A program made the translations under genes and the position numbers. Shown here in pieces: positions 1-37,000 of a stretch of DNA of 64,000 nt (position 1 is its first letter; each line of letters starts with the position of its first letter). This DNA comes from Haliotis asinina (Eukaryota; Mollusca; Gastropoda; Lepetellida; Haliotidae): assembly GCF_037392515.1 (NCBI RefSeq), contig NC_090288.1:3651501-3715500 (forward strand). Direction: 5' to 3'. The notes beneath the pieces are model-generated. The model did no database searches and had not been told where the DNA came from. It was given only the letters and a program-made list of their open reading frames with translations.

Positions 1-1
1 T

Positions 2-48
2 CCACACACGCACGCACGCACGCACGCACGCACACACACGCAAGCACA
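2..48. repeat. microsatellite (CACG/CA)n
   Basis: Runs of CACG alternating with CA at the left edge. Confidence 0.9.
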
Positions 49-1495
49 CCTAATGTCATAAATGATATCAATATTACAAATGGCATCTCCCTCCTACAGT
101 TATGACATATTCTTATTTCACATCCCACCTCCCCAGAGGAAAAGCATCATCAGCCCCTGGCCGTAAATGTTATTTCCTTGATATTTAAATTTTAACATGT
201 AACAGGGCGATACACACAGATACAGGCGGTGGGTATTTTAACACATTACTAAATTTAACATGACACACGGCAGGGAAATGTACCCGTGGTGAGAATTGAT
301 GAGAAACAATATTTAAGTAGAGATATGCTAAACTACACGGTGTGATGTTCCGTTGATCGTTCAAACAGTGCTGCGATATTATACTTCCACAAAAATCCAG
401 ACAACTTAGGTATTGGATAGCATCTTGTTTCACAAGCTCTATGCGTTTTATATGTTTCCTTTGGTTTTACTCAGACATAACATATTTTACCATGTTTAGA
501 AAGTCAATGTGCATGTATTAAGATACGAGGTGTAATAATCGTATTAGTCGCCCTCGGCGACGAGATAGTATCGCTGGGATATCGTTTTAGTGACAAAGAT
601 GCAATCATATACTCGACCCATTGAAGGACATATTACAATATATTTCTTTATAGTAAATAGACTGGCTGCTTTATACATATGTTTGTTCGTTAGGGTTTTT
701 GACGCTTTCCGTCATAAAGAGAGAGATTTTCCTCATCTGCACGTCGGTTCATCAAACATGCCTGAAATAGTACAGACTTCAAAAATACACTGTACACATG
801 TGGCTTTGTTGGGTAGTCGACAAGGCTATAACACATCGACTGTATTTTCACTCTGTCGTCATGACAACGAGTAAAAATGGGATAAAAAATGGACTTTTGC
901 GAGCTCATATAACACCCAGGACTATCTCTCAACATTGAGCCATCTATTTCTGATGTTATCTTGTCTGTGAAGCGACCACAGGCCTACATGCTGGGGGCGC
1001 CGCATGTCGACAGAGGCCTAGCTGTTGCGGGCCCGGGAGGCAGATATACCTTGTTATCTACAGCCGCTGCCGCACCAGTGTATTGAGACCATGACTTGTC
1101 ACGTCACGCTATCACGACTAACTTACTAGTACTTCTCTCTACAGAGGTCTATTTACTACTACTACTACTGCTGATAGTCGCGATACGTCTGAGTTACTGC
1201 CCATATGGCTTGCAATTTTAATTCACTCACTACCATTGACATCTTCTATTTTGCTACTAGAAATACTGCATGAATTATTACTACAGCAAACATACTTACA
1301 TCAACATGTCTACAGCAATAACAACCTCAGGTACTACAACAGCAACTTTCGTAACTATAAGACACTACAAGAACAAACACTGCCGAAAGTAACAGACCAG
1401 CATGTGCAAACAGGACTAAATGATATTGGCGCTAAGACTACCCCATATGTCTATGTTAAGGTGTGGGAGTTACGGTCATGTAACTTCTACTGTTG

Positions 1496-1626
1496 TAAGC
1501 GTTCGCTCGTCACGCCGAAGACCATTTCCCGCATGGGTACAATGTGTGAAGCCCATTCCGGTGTCCCCGTCGTGATATTGCCGAAATACTGCTCGAAGCG
1601 GCGTAAAACTAAACTCACTCAGTCAC
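1496..1626 (+). mobile_element. SINE-A (tRNA-headed)
   Basis: Starts inside the head (TAAGCGTTCGCTCGTCACGC) and keeps the body and the GCGGCGTAAAACTAAACTCA tail. The B-box is mutated and part of the head is missing. Confidence 0.75.
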
Positions 1627-2099
1627 TCTACTGTTGCATTTTGAAGCATCATACAGAGTAGTTCTGTCTTTGATATCCTTGTGTGATATTATTATCGCAC
1701 TTACTACTGCTTCAGCAAACAGAGATAACGTGCCTTGATTCTGTTGATAGCAACTTTCCCATCTGCGGCTTGTTATTGTAATCATTGTTACACATTGCTC
1801 TCGACGCAAGGGCACTGCTAGGCATTCGGTGTGGTGCATCAGCTGACTGACGGATTGAAGTCTGCCTTCTCATTGGCTGTGGCTGATAGGTATTCTTCAA
1901 CGTCGCAATTATTTCATGACTGATAGCAATCTCGCGTTCGGCTAATTCCGTAACCGAATTTTCTGCCTCTCACAAAACAAATATTGAGGTTTGTGTTGGA
2001 TATTTTATTTGAAGGGTGGAGGGGTTATGTAGCACATGGCATCCGAGTTTGAAGATACATGGTGAGAGCACGTTATCACAAAGCTGTAAAAAGACGGGG

Positions 2100-2200
2100 A
2101 CTCCAACAATAACTGTTATGCTGTGCACCTTCTGTACGGGATCGAACCCCTGCCTTAGCCTTAATAAGAGGACGCTTAGACCACGTTCTGCTTCTGCAGC
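2100..2200 (-). repeat. tRNA-like sequence (pseudogene or SINE head)
   Basis: On the minus strand GTGGTCTAAGCG (A-box-like) and GGGGTTCGATCCC (B-box) are spaced as in a tRNA, but no clean acceptor stem pairs. Different from SINE-A. Confidence 0.35.
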
Positions 2201-2609
2201 AGTGTGAAAACACGCTATATTTATCAAACTCTGTGCATTCACGTGGAAAGATAATTTATACATATCAAGCTGGTGTTATCTGTAATGTATTACCATCACA
2301 TTACAAAATACTGTGTGATATGTTATAACGATTGGTGGCCTTAAATAATCAGCTGAGTATGACGACATATAGTATGCTGCTGCTGATACTAGGCACGAAA
2401 TGGCCCTGAGCGTTTCAGTGATACGATTCTGATCATTTAGCAGCAGCTTCCATCTTCAATATGAGATGGCCATTCTGAAACAAGGATGTGTTGTTTCTCA
2501 TCGATATCCCTCTGTGTAATCAGTGTCAATACTTACAGATTATCAGACATAAGACAGTTTCTATCATATCATCAAGGTTATTTGTTTATTTGGTTGGTTG
2601 GTTTGTTAT

Positions 2610-2755
2610 TTAACGCCGCACTCAGCAATATTCCAGCGATATGGAGACGGTTGGTATATAATCGAATCTGCACCAGACAATCACGTGATCATCAGCATGC
2701 GCTTCCATCTACGCAACTGGGATATGATGACATATCGAGGCAGACAACTCGATCA
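2610..2755 (-). mobile_element. SINE-B
   Basis: Starts with the shared tail AACGCCGCACTCAGCAATAT and runs through the SINE-B body to GATATGATGACATATCGAGG. Confidence 0.75.
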
Positions 2756-3354
2756 CGTTTTCACCTTTTAAGACAGGCATGGGCTACTGAAGACCAGTCA
2801 TCTGGACATCGCGTTACACGATGACACAATATGGTCCATGTAGATGCTTCCCAGATGATGCGTATGTTATGAACATGACACTCCGATTGTCTCGAACTAT
2901 GCATGTCTCGATGTTTGTGTGATAGCCGCTCAAAACGAAGAGTTGTAAAGCACCATTCAGTTGTAAATGTAACGTAAACAATATAACATTATTCTTCACT
3001 GAAAAGCTAATAATATATATTTTTTTGAGAACGTTCTCCGACTAAGCACGTTTTCAAGGCGGGATCCGTTGCACGGGCGTGAACAGAGCTACCGTTACAG
3101 TTGAATCATTATCTCGATATGTTGTTATTTTGGGGTCATTATCATTAGCATAGTTTTATATGTGAACCCCATGTCTCGAACAGATGGTAAATGGACAAAC
3201 AGAGCACCAGGATGTCTACAAAGTGGATATCAATTAATTTTATAACTTTTTGCAAATTACGGAATGCATGTTCGTGAGGTGTGATGAAATGAGGTTCCAC
3301 ACCTGGTTCATGTTCATTGTGCTTAAACGACGTACGTTCATGTCTGTTTAAGTG

Positions 3355-3435
3355 CATGTGTGTATGTCCGTGTGTGTAAGTGCGTGTGTGTAAGTGCGTG
3401 TGTGTATGTGCGTGTGTGTGTCCGCGTGTGAGGGT
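3355..3435. repeat. imperfect GT-rich microsatellite
   Basis: GTGTGTGTAAGTGC repeated several times with variants. Confidence 0.85.
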
Positions 3436-4379
3436 TGGGTGGGGTGGTGGGAGCGGGACGTATGGTGCCGACTGACATACCATTCCTCGTTTTTGCTAGA
3501 ATACATCAACCAGATTCAATATCCTGACTTCGATCCACGTGATCAGTTTAATTAACATCCAGTTTCAACGTCTTTTAGAATGTGATGGTCAGAAGATCAA
3601 CTCTCCTTTCTCCATCCATTATAGGCTAGAGGCGATGAGGCATGAAGTTGGACGTTGGCAGAGGCACATGAAGCAATCAGTTTGGAATAGCATGGCCTAA
3701 CTCTAAGTACGTACTTAACAGAGGAATGTGTAGGTAACCATATCGGAATGCCGATGCAACTATGCGGCGTTAACTTAACAGTATGTATTCAACATGTACA
3801 ACTTGTATTGGTTTGTTTGATGCAGCCATGAACAGATTTTGCCATCCGATTTGTGTATGGCATCAACAGAAATATATATTTTCTAATATTTATATAACCG
3901 ATTCATATATTTTCTGGGCATAAAACATTGTTTAAACTTAACAAACACTATCAACAAAGATTTACTGTCAGAAACAGACCAATACAAACCTTCATCTGTG
4001 TGGACTTGCAACACGTTGTCTGTCGAAAACATTGAGTTCCCGATCAATTTGGTAAATATATGTCGAGATGGGGTCGGCGGAAATTTATCAACGTGGGAGT
4101 GTTTGAATTGGGTTGGTGAGAAAAAATAACAGAAAATTAGAAGACATCCTAAATCTCTAACCTCTCTCTATAGGGGTCATTACATAAGCGATATAATATT
4201 ATTCTCGCCCATGAAACATTTTCACTGTGTTCTTACATAATGCCAATAATTTGCTCTGAGTGAAATTCTGACCGTTCTTATCTATTGGTATTCGTCAATA
4301 ACATTCAGTTATCTATGACATGTGATGGAGAATACCCACTAGGTTACGAAAGAATATTTTCCCTGAGGATGAACCGCGT

Positions 4380-4586
4380 GAGTGATCTCTGCCGAACACA
4401 ATCGTGTGAGTAATCCGGTTGCCGTCGCGAGCACAGGCGATGACGTCACGGAATTGAGAAAACCCCTGCGTTGCTCGAAATCTCGCCAGTTCCGATTTGT
4501 ACAGGGCCCGTAGCACAACCCAGTACAACTACCGAACCCGGCGCTTTTCTCCACACCGTGAAACTCCATTCACCGACACAGACAAT
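4380..4586 (+). promoter_or_regulatory. alpha-tubulin promoter / 5' UTR region (predicted)
   Basis: A block of about 200 bases much richer in CpG than its neighbours, ending at the ATG mini-exon. It contains a perfect palindromic CRE (TGACGTCA, 4441-4448) and a GTTGCC half-site (4418-4423) like those bound by RFX factors at ciliary genes. No TATA box is evident. The role is inferred from position and composition. Confidence 0.5.
4441..4448. promoter_or_regulatory. CRE/ATF palindrome TGACGTCA
   Basis: Exact 8-bp cAMP-response element, about 140 bases upstream of the predicted initiator ATG. Confidence 0.5.
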
Positions 4587-28933
<24,347 letters not shown>

Positions 28934-29700
28934 ACAACTCTGCCCACGGCCGGATGTGACAGTTCCGGAAGCGGAAGTAAATGCCCAATGCTCAAACCTC
29001 AGAAGCCTTCAAAACGACCTTGTGCAATGCGCTGCCTATGCAATCGCCATCATTTTACATAAATATGATTTTTACATCATGTAGATATTTTCGTGCAAAA
29101 CCAATTTACACTTTTTCAAAATGATTTTACACTTTCTAATATTGTAACTGGGGCCAAAAGAACCAGTTGATATTTATTTAATTTATATGCATTTATTCTA
29201 TTTTATCATTATGCGCGTCATGCGTCGATATACATTGTATTGTCGTTTCTTCGTTTTTATGCTGTTCCAGTTAATGTTCAACAAATTAACAAAATTTAAC
29301 CAAGATAATTTTATTAGCATGGCATATGAAATACACGCTGTTTGTTGGAAACAATTCTGTTCATCCAAACTAAACAGACTGAATAATGATTGGCTGTATA
29401 CTGTGCTTGTATTTATTGTGGCGTGGCCTGTAACCTCAAATATGTTTTACACGACCTTGACCCCCCGATCCAGTTCGTCTCTTAATTCTCTTTGAAGCCA
29501 TCATTTCAAAACGGTTTGAGAAATTTATGTCAATTTCTTGTGATAAAAGAAACACATTTTATGAAATTATATTTTTGAAATTACTCAAATATCTGTGATG
29601 CACGTGGTCTTTGCTACAGTAAAGTCATCAGTATGTTTAACGGCCATCCTCTGTAGACGCGTGGATACGAGTTATAAAAAAAATAAACTCTTTGCAATAT
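28934..29700 (+). other. alpha-tubulin 3' UTR (predicted)
   Basis: AT-rich sequence after the stop, without SINE insertions, up to an AATAAA at 29682-29687. The transcript probably ends 10-30 bases after that signal, though earlier weaker signals are possible. Open frames here are not conserved-looking. Confidence 0.5.
29682..29687 (+). promoter_or_regulatory. polyadenylation signal AATAAA
   Basis: First canonical AATAAA downstream of the tubulin stop codon, about 750 bases away. Confidence 0.5.
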
Positions 29701-29793
29701 GATTTCCTTTTATCTTTGAATCTGTATCCTTTGGTGATCCGGAGTCCTAATAGTTTGAAAGCTGGTTTGTTGACAAATACCCTGAACAATAGT

Positions 29794-30020
29794 GAGCGAG
29801 TGAGTTAAGTTTTACGCCGCACACAACAGTTTTCCAGTTATATGACGGGTGTCTGTAGGTAATGGACTCTGAACAGACCAGTGATCAATTGCATGAGCAT
29901 CATTCTACGCAAATGAGATACTATGACGTGTCAAATAAAGTAAGTGAGCCTGACCACCTGATCCCAATAGCCTCTTTCGACAAGCATGGGTTACTGAAGA
30001 TCAATTCTAAGCACTGGTCA
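29794..30020 (-). mobile_element. SINE-B
   Basis: Full-length reverse copy, GTTTTACGCCGCACACAACA to AAGCATGGGTTACTGAAGATC. Confidence 0.82.
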
Positions 30021-30064
30021 GAAGAGGTCCTCAGTATCCCATAGTTGTCGTGGATCGGATGACC

Positions 30065-30320
30065 AAGCTGTATCAGAATTGATCCTGAGAAAACCACGCA
30101 TGTCGTAAGAGGCGCCTTAAGGGCGGCGCTAGTAGGACTCTTGGTTCCAATCAACTGATTGCCAGGTCTAGGTCTCGTGCCGCATTAATCAACAAGCATC
30201 AGTGACGTAAGAGGCGACGAACAGGAATCGGGTGGTCAGACTCTTTAGTGTCAGTCACCGGATTGTCTGGTCCAATATCTACAGTCCAGCGTCAAATAGA
30301 CGGAATGTTGATGTGCAGCG
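30065..30320 (+). mobile_element. SINE-B fragments (two overlapping)
   Basis: A head fragment (30075-30118) and a second head-plus-body (30189-30320) with TAAGAGGCGACGAACAGGAA. Confidence 0.6.
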
Positions 30321-30654
30321 TTATGGAAAAGAAAAAGACCCAAACAAACCAGCAAACAAACTGTGACTTGATGTAAAACGTGTCCCGATGCCTCAGCAGT
30401 GATATCATTGGTCATTCAGTCACTTGTATAGAAACCAATGATCGGTTCGAATCCCCATTACAACTTATAACCTCATCATATTGTGATTTGTCAAAACCAA
30501 AGTGGTGAAAAACAGACCAGGTTTACTTCGGGCTTTCCTCCCACATCAACCAGACACGTTGTGATGAAACTGGAATACCGCGTTATATACACTCACTAAC
30601 TCAGTCACTGGTGTGTTTAATCTTGACTCGATTATACACAGGTCACCTGAACAT

Positions 30655-30868
30655 AGTGTGAGTATTGACCACCCATGAAAATGCCGGTTAGAATTGATCT
30701 TCAGTAACCCCTGCTCGTCGTAAGACACGACGAAACAGGATCAGGTGGGCAGGCTCGCTGATGTGGCTGACATGTCATCGCATCCCAACTGCGTAGATAG
30801 ATGCTCATGCTGTTGGTCATTGGTCTGGCATATAGCCAGAATATTGTTGGGTGTGGCTTTGAACAACA
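30655..30868 (+). mobile_element. SINE-B
   Basis: GGTTAGAATTGATCTTCAGT to ATATTGTTGGGTGTGGC. Confidence 0.78.
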
Positions 30869-31152
30869 AAGGAAAAACCCAATGGAACGAGCACGTTTAC
30901 ACCTGGCGGTTTGCAGCATTCACTCACTCATCTGTAACTCATGACATTTCAACATGTGTGTTCATGAACATGGAGCCTGAGACAGAGACACCAAATGAGG
31001 AAATCAAGAAGGGAGATAGTCCGGATACCTTTCCGTGTTCCCAGCTCTCGCTCTCCCCTTACAAGTAATGTATAAAGGACCCACTTGTGGCACCTTCGGT
31101 GAAAAGTAATATGTCAGTAAAAGTTCTCTTGAAAGTAAATTAATTGTGTAGT

Positions 31153-31158
31153 TTTATT
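31153..31158 (-). promoter_or_regulatory. possible polyadenylation signal of gene A
   Basis: AATAAA on the minus strand about 830 bases beyond the gene A stop codon. Plausible, not proven. Confidence 0.3.
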
Positions 31159-31344
31159 ATTCAATATGTGTTTTTAACAAAGACATCTTAGTATCATATG
31201 AAAAAAAGCAGAAAAATGAATTTTAAAGGCAGTATGTATGATTTGACACATTAATTAACTTCTAAAAAACATGAATTTAAAAAAAATATTGATGCATCAA
31301 TACAAAATCAAGATTTTCATAATTACAAGATTGTTTTTATAAAA

Positions 31345-31366
31345 CATAGTATATATATATATATAG
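31345..31366. repeat. short (AT)n tract
   Basis: TATATATATATATATA within an AT-rich stretch. Confidence 0.7.
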
Positions 31367-31988
31367 TAACTTCACACTAGATTAATGCTAAAAATAATAA
31401 TGCTATCAGAGGGTATCAACATTATCTCCAATTAAATCGTAACCCATATTAAATTTAATAAGGGGGATAACTCTTGTCCAGATTTACCTCTGGATAAATG
31501 CTCGTGTGGGCAAAGTATTAAGAAGCATGATCAGAAGCAAGATTCAAGAAAAAACTGCGTAACATAAAAAATAAGAGAGGTGCGCTTCTACCCTCACAAC
31601 AAAGGTATCCAGCCTATTTTACCACAGTTTTGACTTTTATGTGGAATCTGTCTTCATATATAATCGATATTGAGTACTCTGCTGCGTGGAATACTGCGTT
31701 TTGAATATACCGTATTAATCGTCCTATGATATTAATGAAAAGCATAAATTGTCCCCAAATAATAATTCAGGTCATATACAACAATACTTAGGTTTTGTAG
31801 GAGGAAGAAAACTCGGGCATTCAAACACTCAAAACGGATCTTGTGGGGATCAGCTGGCGTGCTCCAGTGACTATGAAACGCAGTGAGTCGGAAACGTCCG
31901 TTGTGTCAGTAGAAAACTTATGACCAGCGGTGTTCTTTGAGGTGACACTGATTACCTTCGACAGGGCTGACTCATGACCTCGTGTCTC

Positions 31989-32095
31989 CTACTTGGACAC
32001 AATGTTCTCGTCGCGAATGTGGTCGTAGATCGAGTTAGTTGTCGAGATGAGGTGAGTGCCATCACTTGATTTCATGTCAGTCTTAGTCGCTGATA
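31989..32095 (-). CDS. gene A exon 9: C-terminal tail with ITIM-like motif
   Basis: Acceptor CTTTTGCAG, 34 codons then TAG. Contains TTNSIYDHIRDE; the SxYxxI core satisfies the ITIM consensus. Gene B has NPIYDHI at the matching place. Confidence 0.85.
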
Positions 32096-33997
32096 CTGCA
32101 AAAGAAACAGGATAACATCGTGTGTAAAATCGTAACATCGTTTCAAAATATATATCCTTCTTCTGGTAAGACAGAAAAGTATTACTACTCCCACTACAGC
32201 TGAAACCGGCAAAACATTAGTGCTGGTATTAGCATGCAGCTGAGATGCGATACATCACGACACTGCCATTTTAGTCACGATGATGTATTACCAAAGTATT
32301 GTCCACTGAAGCTGCGGTACGTAACGAGTCACGATATAAGGGTGGCGATACGACATGTATCACGATATAAGGGTGGCGATACGTAACGAGTCACGATATA
32401 AGGGTGGCGATAGGACACGTGTCACGATATAAGGGTAGCGACAGGATACGTGTCACGATATAAGGGTGGCGACAGGATACGTGTCACGAAATAAGGGTGG
32501 TGATAGGACACGTGTCACGATATATGGGTGGCGATACGACATGTATCACGATATAAGGGTGGCGGTACGTAACGAGTCACGATATAAGGGTGGCGATAGG
32601 ATACGTGTCACGATATAAGGGTGGCGACAGGATACGTGTCACGATATAAGGGTGGCGACAGGATACGTGTCCCGATATAAGGGTGGCGATACGACATGTA
32701 TCACGATGTAAGTGTGGCGATACGACACGTATCACGATATAAGGGTGGCGATAGGACACGTATCACGATATAAGGGTGGCGATACGGCACGTATCACGAT
32801 ATAAGGGTGGCGATAGGACACGTATCACGATATAAGGGTGGCGATGCGACACGTATCACGACACCTAAATCTTTAATTCTAATACTATTTACAAAACACA
32901 ACAGATCCAAACAAAACCATTTTAAAGTATTTCGTCAAATTGGGTAGTAAAGTTTATGCACGGAGTGCTACATGCAAGTGCGACGTCTGACACAGTTCTT
33001 GGCGCAATTAAGACTTTCCGAGAAAATGTTTACTTATGAAGAGAAAATACGTAAGCATATACTTCAATTATCAAACAAAGGTAAATCTTTTTTTCTTGAC
33101 GGATACCGCGATTAAGTAATATTCTAAGTTAAACATCGCTGTATCATGGCTCATTTGAAGTGTATCGTACCAGTATCGGCGACCCATGTATCGATGCATC
33201 GATGTGTATCGATGAATCGTCACACCACTTTGAAAAAACATTCCACCGTATACATCCATTTTCATCAGTCTAAATATACTCTGTCCCTCACACACGCACT
33301 CACATGTATCCACCTTGGAATTTCCACCTAAAAGACACGAGAAAATCCATATTCAGACTCAACGTTTAAATGTTATCCCAACTCAAGGTGCTTCGTCTAA
33401 AACCATCCACTATCGAAATGCCCCACCGGGGGTCAGCCTCGCTGAATGTCACGATGCCCTTTTTTTTTTGATGACTGGATTGTCTGGTCCAGACTAGATT
33501 ATTAATCACAGACCGCATCCATATGGGCAATATAGCTGGAATATTGCTGAGTGCGGTGTAACATGGTCTCGTTCATCACAATTCACAATCACCCTACACC
33601 TCAACTCCAACTCGACACCAATTCAGTTCCTTACCCTCAGCGGTGCCTCCTCCAATCGGCAGAATGTAGCCCTCCTCCTGCATTCGTTTCCTCAATGTAT
33701 GCGGGGAGGGGAGTTCCTGGTAGAGATTGGAATCCATCACCGCGTTGACTCTCCTAGGTCAAAAACACATCAGTTCAGTTCCCTCGCAACCTTACATTCA
33801 TTATATTCCTTACTGTAAAGAGGCGATGCGGGTAGCCTGGAGGTTAAAGCGATCGCCTGTCTGGGTTCGATTCCGCACATGATCTCAGTGTGTGAAGACC
33901 ATTTGTCGTGCCCCCGCTGCGATATTGCTGGCATTTTTCAAAAACGGTCTAAAACCATACTTACTCACTCCAAATTGTAAACATATAAAGTGAGCGA

Positions 33998-34048
<51 letters not shown>

Positions 34049-37000
34049 ATGTGTCTTCAAAATAAATGATTACAGTATCAAGACAATTTCACTGTGTACT
34101 CAACGGTAGCAACGAAGTCAACAAGAGGCAATTCGTTGTAAGCGTTTTTCGTTTTACTAAAATGAAATATGCAGCACGTTTTGGGGGTAAAAACACAGTT
34201 CTCAAAAACCGAAGTTAGTTATAAGCATTGTTCGCTATAAACGCACTTTACACCTTTAGGTAAATATTTTTTGGATAGCCATACTGCGCAAGTCTACATT
34301 ACGTTGTCATCATACACTAATTGATTTGTCGGGTAGTGAATCAGACTTGCGCAGAAACATCCTTGAACATTTCTTGGTGCCATTAAACTAGGACGCCCCG
34401 CGCAGCCAGGTCAGATCAAAAAGACGAAGCAGGAATAATTTTTTTCCTTCCTTCCATATTTCCTGTCGAACAAAACACATCAAACAATATACCGGAGACG
34501 TGTTTATCAGGATGTTGAAACGGTCAGGTCTGATTTTTTTTATTTTTGAAAACTGCGTTACTCACATTTGTGTGGATGCGTACGGCGATTCTAGAGCTGT
34601 CAAGAAAAACAGTAATAATACTTATCATAATAATGAGTAGGATTTATATATCATGAATCGCATGATCAAACGTGAAAAATGAAACGGTGATGAGGCTATT
34701 TATAGGTGAGTGAGTTTAGTCTTACGCCGCACTCAGCAGCTATTACAGCTATATATGGCGGCGGTCTGTAAATAATCGAGTGTGGACCACACAATCTCGT
34801 GACCAACAGCATAATCATCAGTCTCCGCAGCTAGAATACGATGACATGTGTCAAACAAGTCATCGAGTCTGACCTTACTCACTCGTAACGTGGTACGAAG
34901 TATAAATACAACATTAAGTGCCTGATTGCCTGACATTGTCAGTTATCAGAGAAGGGTATGTTGTTTCCACTGCTTATCCTTTTATAACCCTTGCGGACAG
35001 ATGTCCCACCTGCCCCTGGGAAAATTACAAAACTGAATTCATAACGTGTTGAAACAACACACTTGTACGTGATGATAGCTTGATAAAGCTTAAAAGTTCG
35101 ACACATCGGGAGTTCGTTATTCACAGGTGTATTGTAAAGATACAAAAGCGCAGAACACGCCCGAACACGTGATTTTCGTATGTACAGCTTATTGTAGAAA
35201 ACGATGATGTAATCACTTTGGTCATTTCAGATTTATCGAACACTCGGATAAGTCGAACTTTCCCCTTGGTCCGGACGACTTCGACACTGGGGGCTTTATT
35301 GCAGTGACCTAGGTATGGCCAACCTCTTACATACGGAGTTGCTTGACCGATAGTTACCTCTCTTCAACTCCTTGTATTTTCTGCAGAAGATGACGGCAAC
35401 GATGATGAAGAGGAGCAGCATGGCAGCTGCACCAACACCGACACCGGGCCAAAACGTCAAGAGTTCTGTAAACAGAGATAGACGACGTAGATTACATATG
35501 TGTAACGTATTGATGTCTGACCTTTGGGGCTGGGGGTTCTTAATCAGGACATTTCATAAAGGTTTGAAGTGCCACCGTCATTACATGCCAACCACAAATC
35601 ATGTTGTAACTGGCCTTCGTCATGTGTCTTAAATTGCATTGTCATTGACTGATGTAAAAAGACGCATACCAACTCATTCTAACGTCATCGAGCGCAGTTC
35701 ACATCATAACGAGACGCCAAAAGGTTTCTTGTTTTACGCCGCACTCAGCAATATTCCAGCTACATGGCGACTGTGTGTAAATCTGGATCAGTCACTCCCG
35801 AGACTGACATTATGAGAACCGATCTACCCACTTGGGATACGATGACATGCATTCAGCATGTCTTCTCCGATTCGCAGTGCGGGCCAGGTTCCATCTTCAA
35901 CACCATCTAAAATTATAATAGTATCAAAATTAGAGTGAGCTGGTGAGTATGGTTTTACGTGACTGTTAGCAATATTCCAGCAATATCGGTTGTGGACACC
36001 AGAAACTTGCTTTACACATTGTACCTATGTGCCGAATCGAACCAGATCTTTCGGCATGACGAGCGAACACTTTATCCACTAGGCTACCCACATCGCCCCA
36101 TCTAATTTAGAACCCATTAAAGTTGGACGGCAGAATAATAATCTCTTTTAATGAGATCATTGAAAAACTGGAGAGAAAGACATATCTATCGACAATTATT
36201 CAATGTTCCCTCATTAAACATGAATAACGACGGTCACCGACCTTCACCTTGCAGATCGATGAAGACGAAGGTTCTTTCCACGATGTTCTCAGCAGAGACA
36301 CAGTACATGCCAAGATCGTGGGTTGTCTCAACTTTCACCTCCAACACAGCAGTCACACTGTCCCCAGCTCTCTCAGGGGTGTCTGAAAGAATCATGCGAT
36401 ATTAAGTCAACTAAAATACACTCAGTTCTCTCTCATACACATCTTTTCCTGGTAATTTCAGGTTTGTTTACATAGCTGTCTATGAAAATAAATCCAAAAC
36501 GACGATCGCCTGCGCGCTATAGCTAGTCCTCGATATCTCCAAGGGTATACGTTCCGATAAGTCTCCACTATACCCTGGATGCATCTACAGCTCGGCCCGA
36601 TAATTTTATTATCTCCCTTGGCTGGCTTTTTATCCATTCAGGTGTCTACGCTTGGAAGTTGCGCGTACCAATTACAACTCACTTTCGCTGTTTTAATTAT
36701 CCAGTTGCTCAAACTTGGCAACATGCAGACGAATTCTGAATGAGGTAGAAGTTCTTCAGGCTTCCATATATATTTCACAGTTTCGGACCTGACAGTTTGT
36801 CTGTATGATTTCCTAAAAATCTGAGTAGCACTGCGAGCAAATCGTCGCAACTGCGACCACTACATCATTGTTGACGGTGGCAAGCTCGGTTGAAACGGCG
36901 GCTTAGCTGATTAGCAACTGTGAGAATGCGGAGCAACAGCTAAGAGATATAGTGGAGGTATAGTGAAGATTTATCGGAACGTATAGGCCTACCCTCGAAA

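Larger units (their letters stand above)
1..4379. other. intergenic, upstream of alpha-tubulin
   Basis: Besides the microsatellites, SINE copies and tRNA-like sequence listed, nothing recognisable. All open frames are short and unlike known proteins. Confidence 0.6.
29701..31988. other. intergenic between convergent tubulin and gene A
   Basis: SINE-B copies to 30868, then AT-rich sequence with no coding signal; includes the probable 3' UTR of gene A. Confidence 0.6.

Noticed and set aside
1236-1661. 141-codon plus-strand frame
   Set aside because: Its 3' third is a SINE-A copy, the rest is low-complexity; not a gene.
32577-32759. Minus-strand frame with repeated RHPYIV / ATLIS motifs
   Set aside because: Product of the 31-bp minisatellite, which rotates through frames; inside the last intron of gene A.
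33996-34050. CRISPR-like array candidates among the tandem repeats
   Set aside because: None of the arrays has constant repeats separated by unique spacers; all are plain head-to-tail tandem repeats in eukaryotic DNA.
34566-34596. A link between the 31-nt microexon and the two 31-bp minisatellites
   Set aside because: No sequence similarity; the shared number is coincidence.
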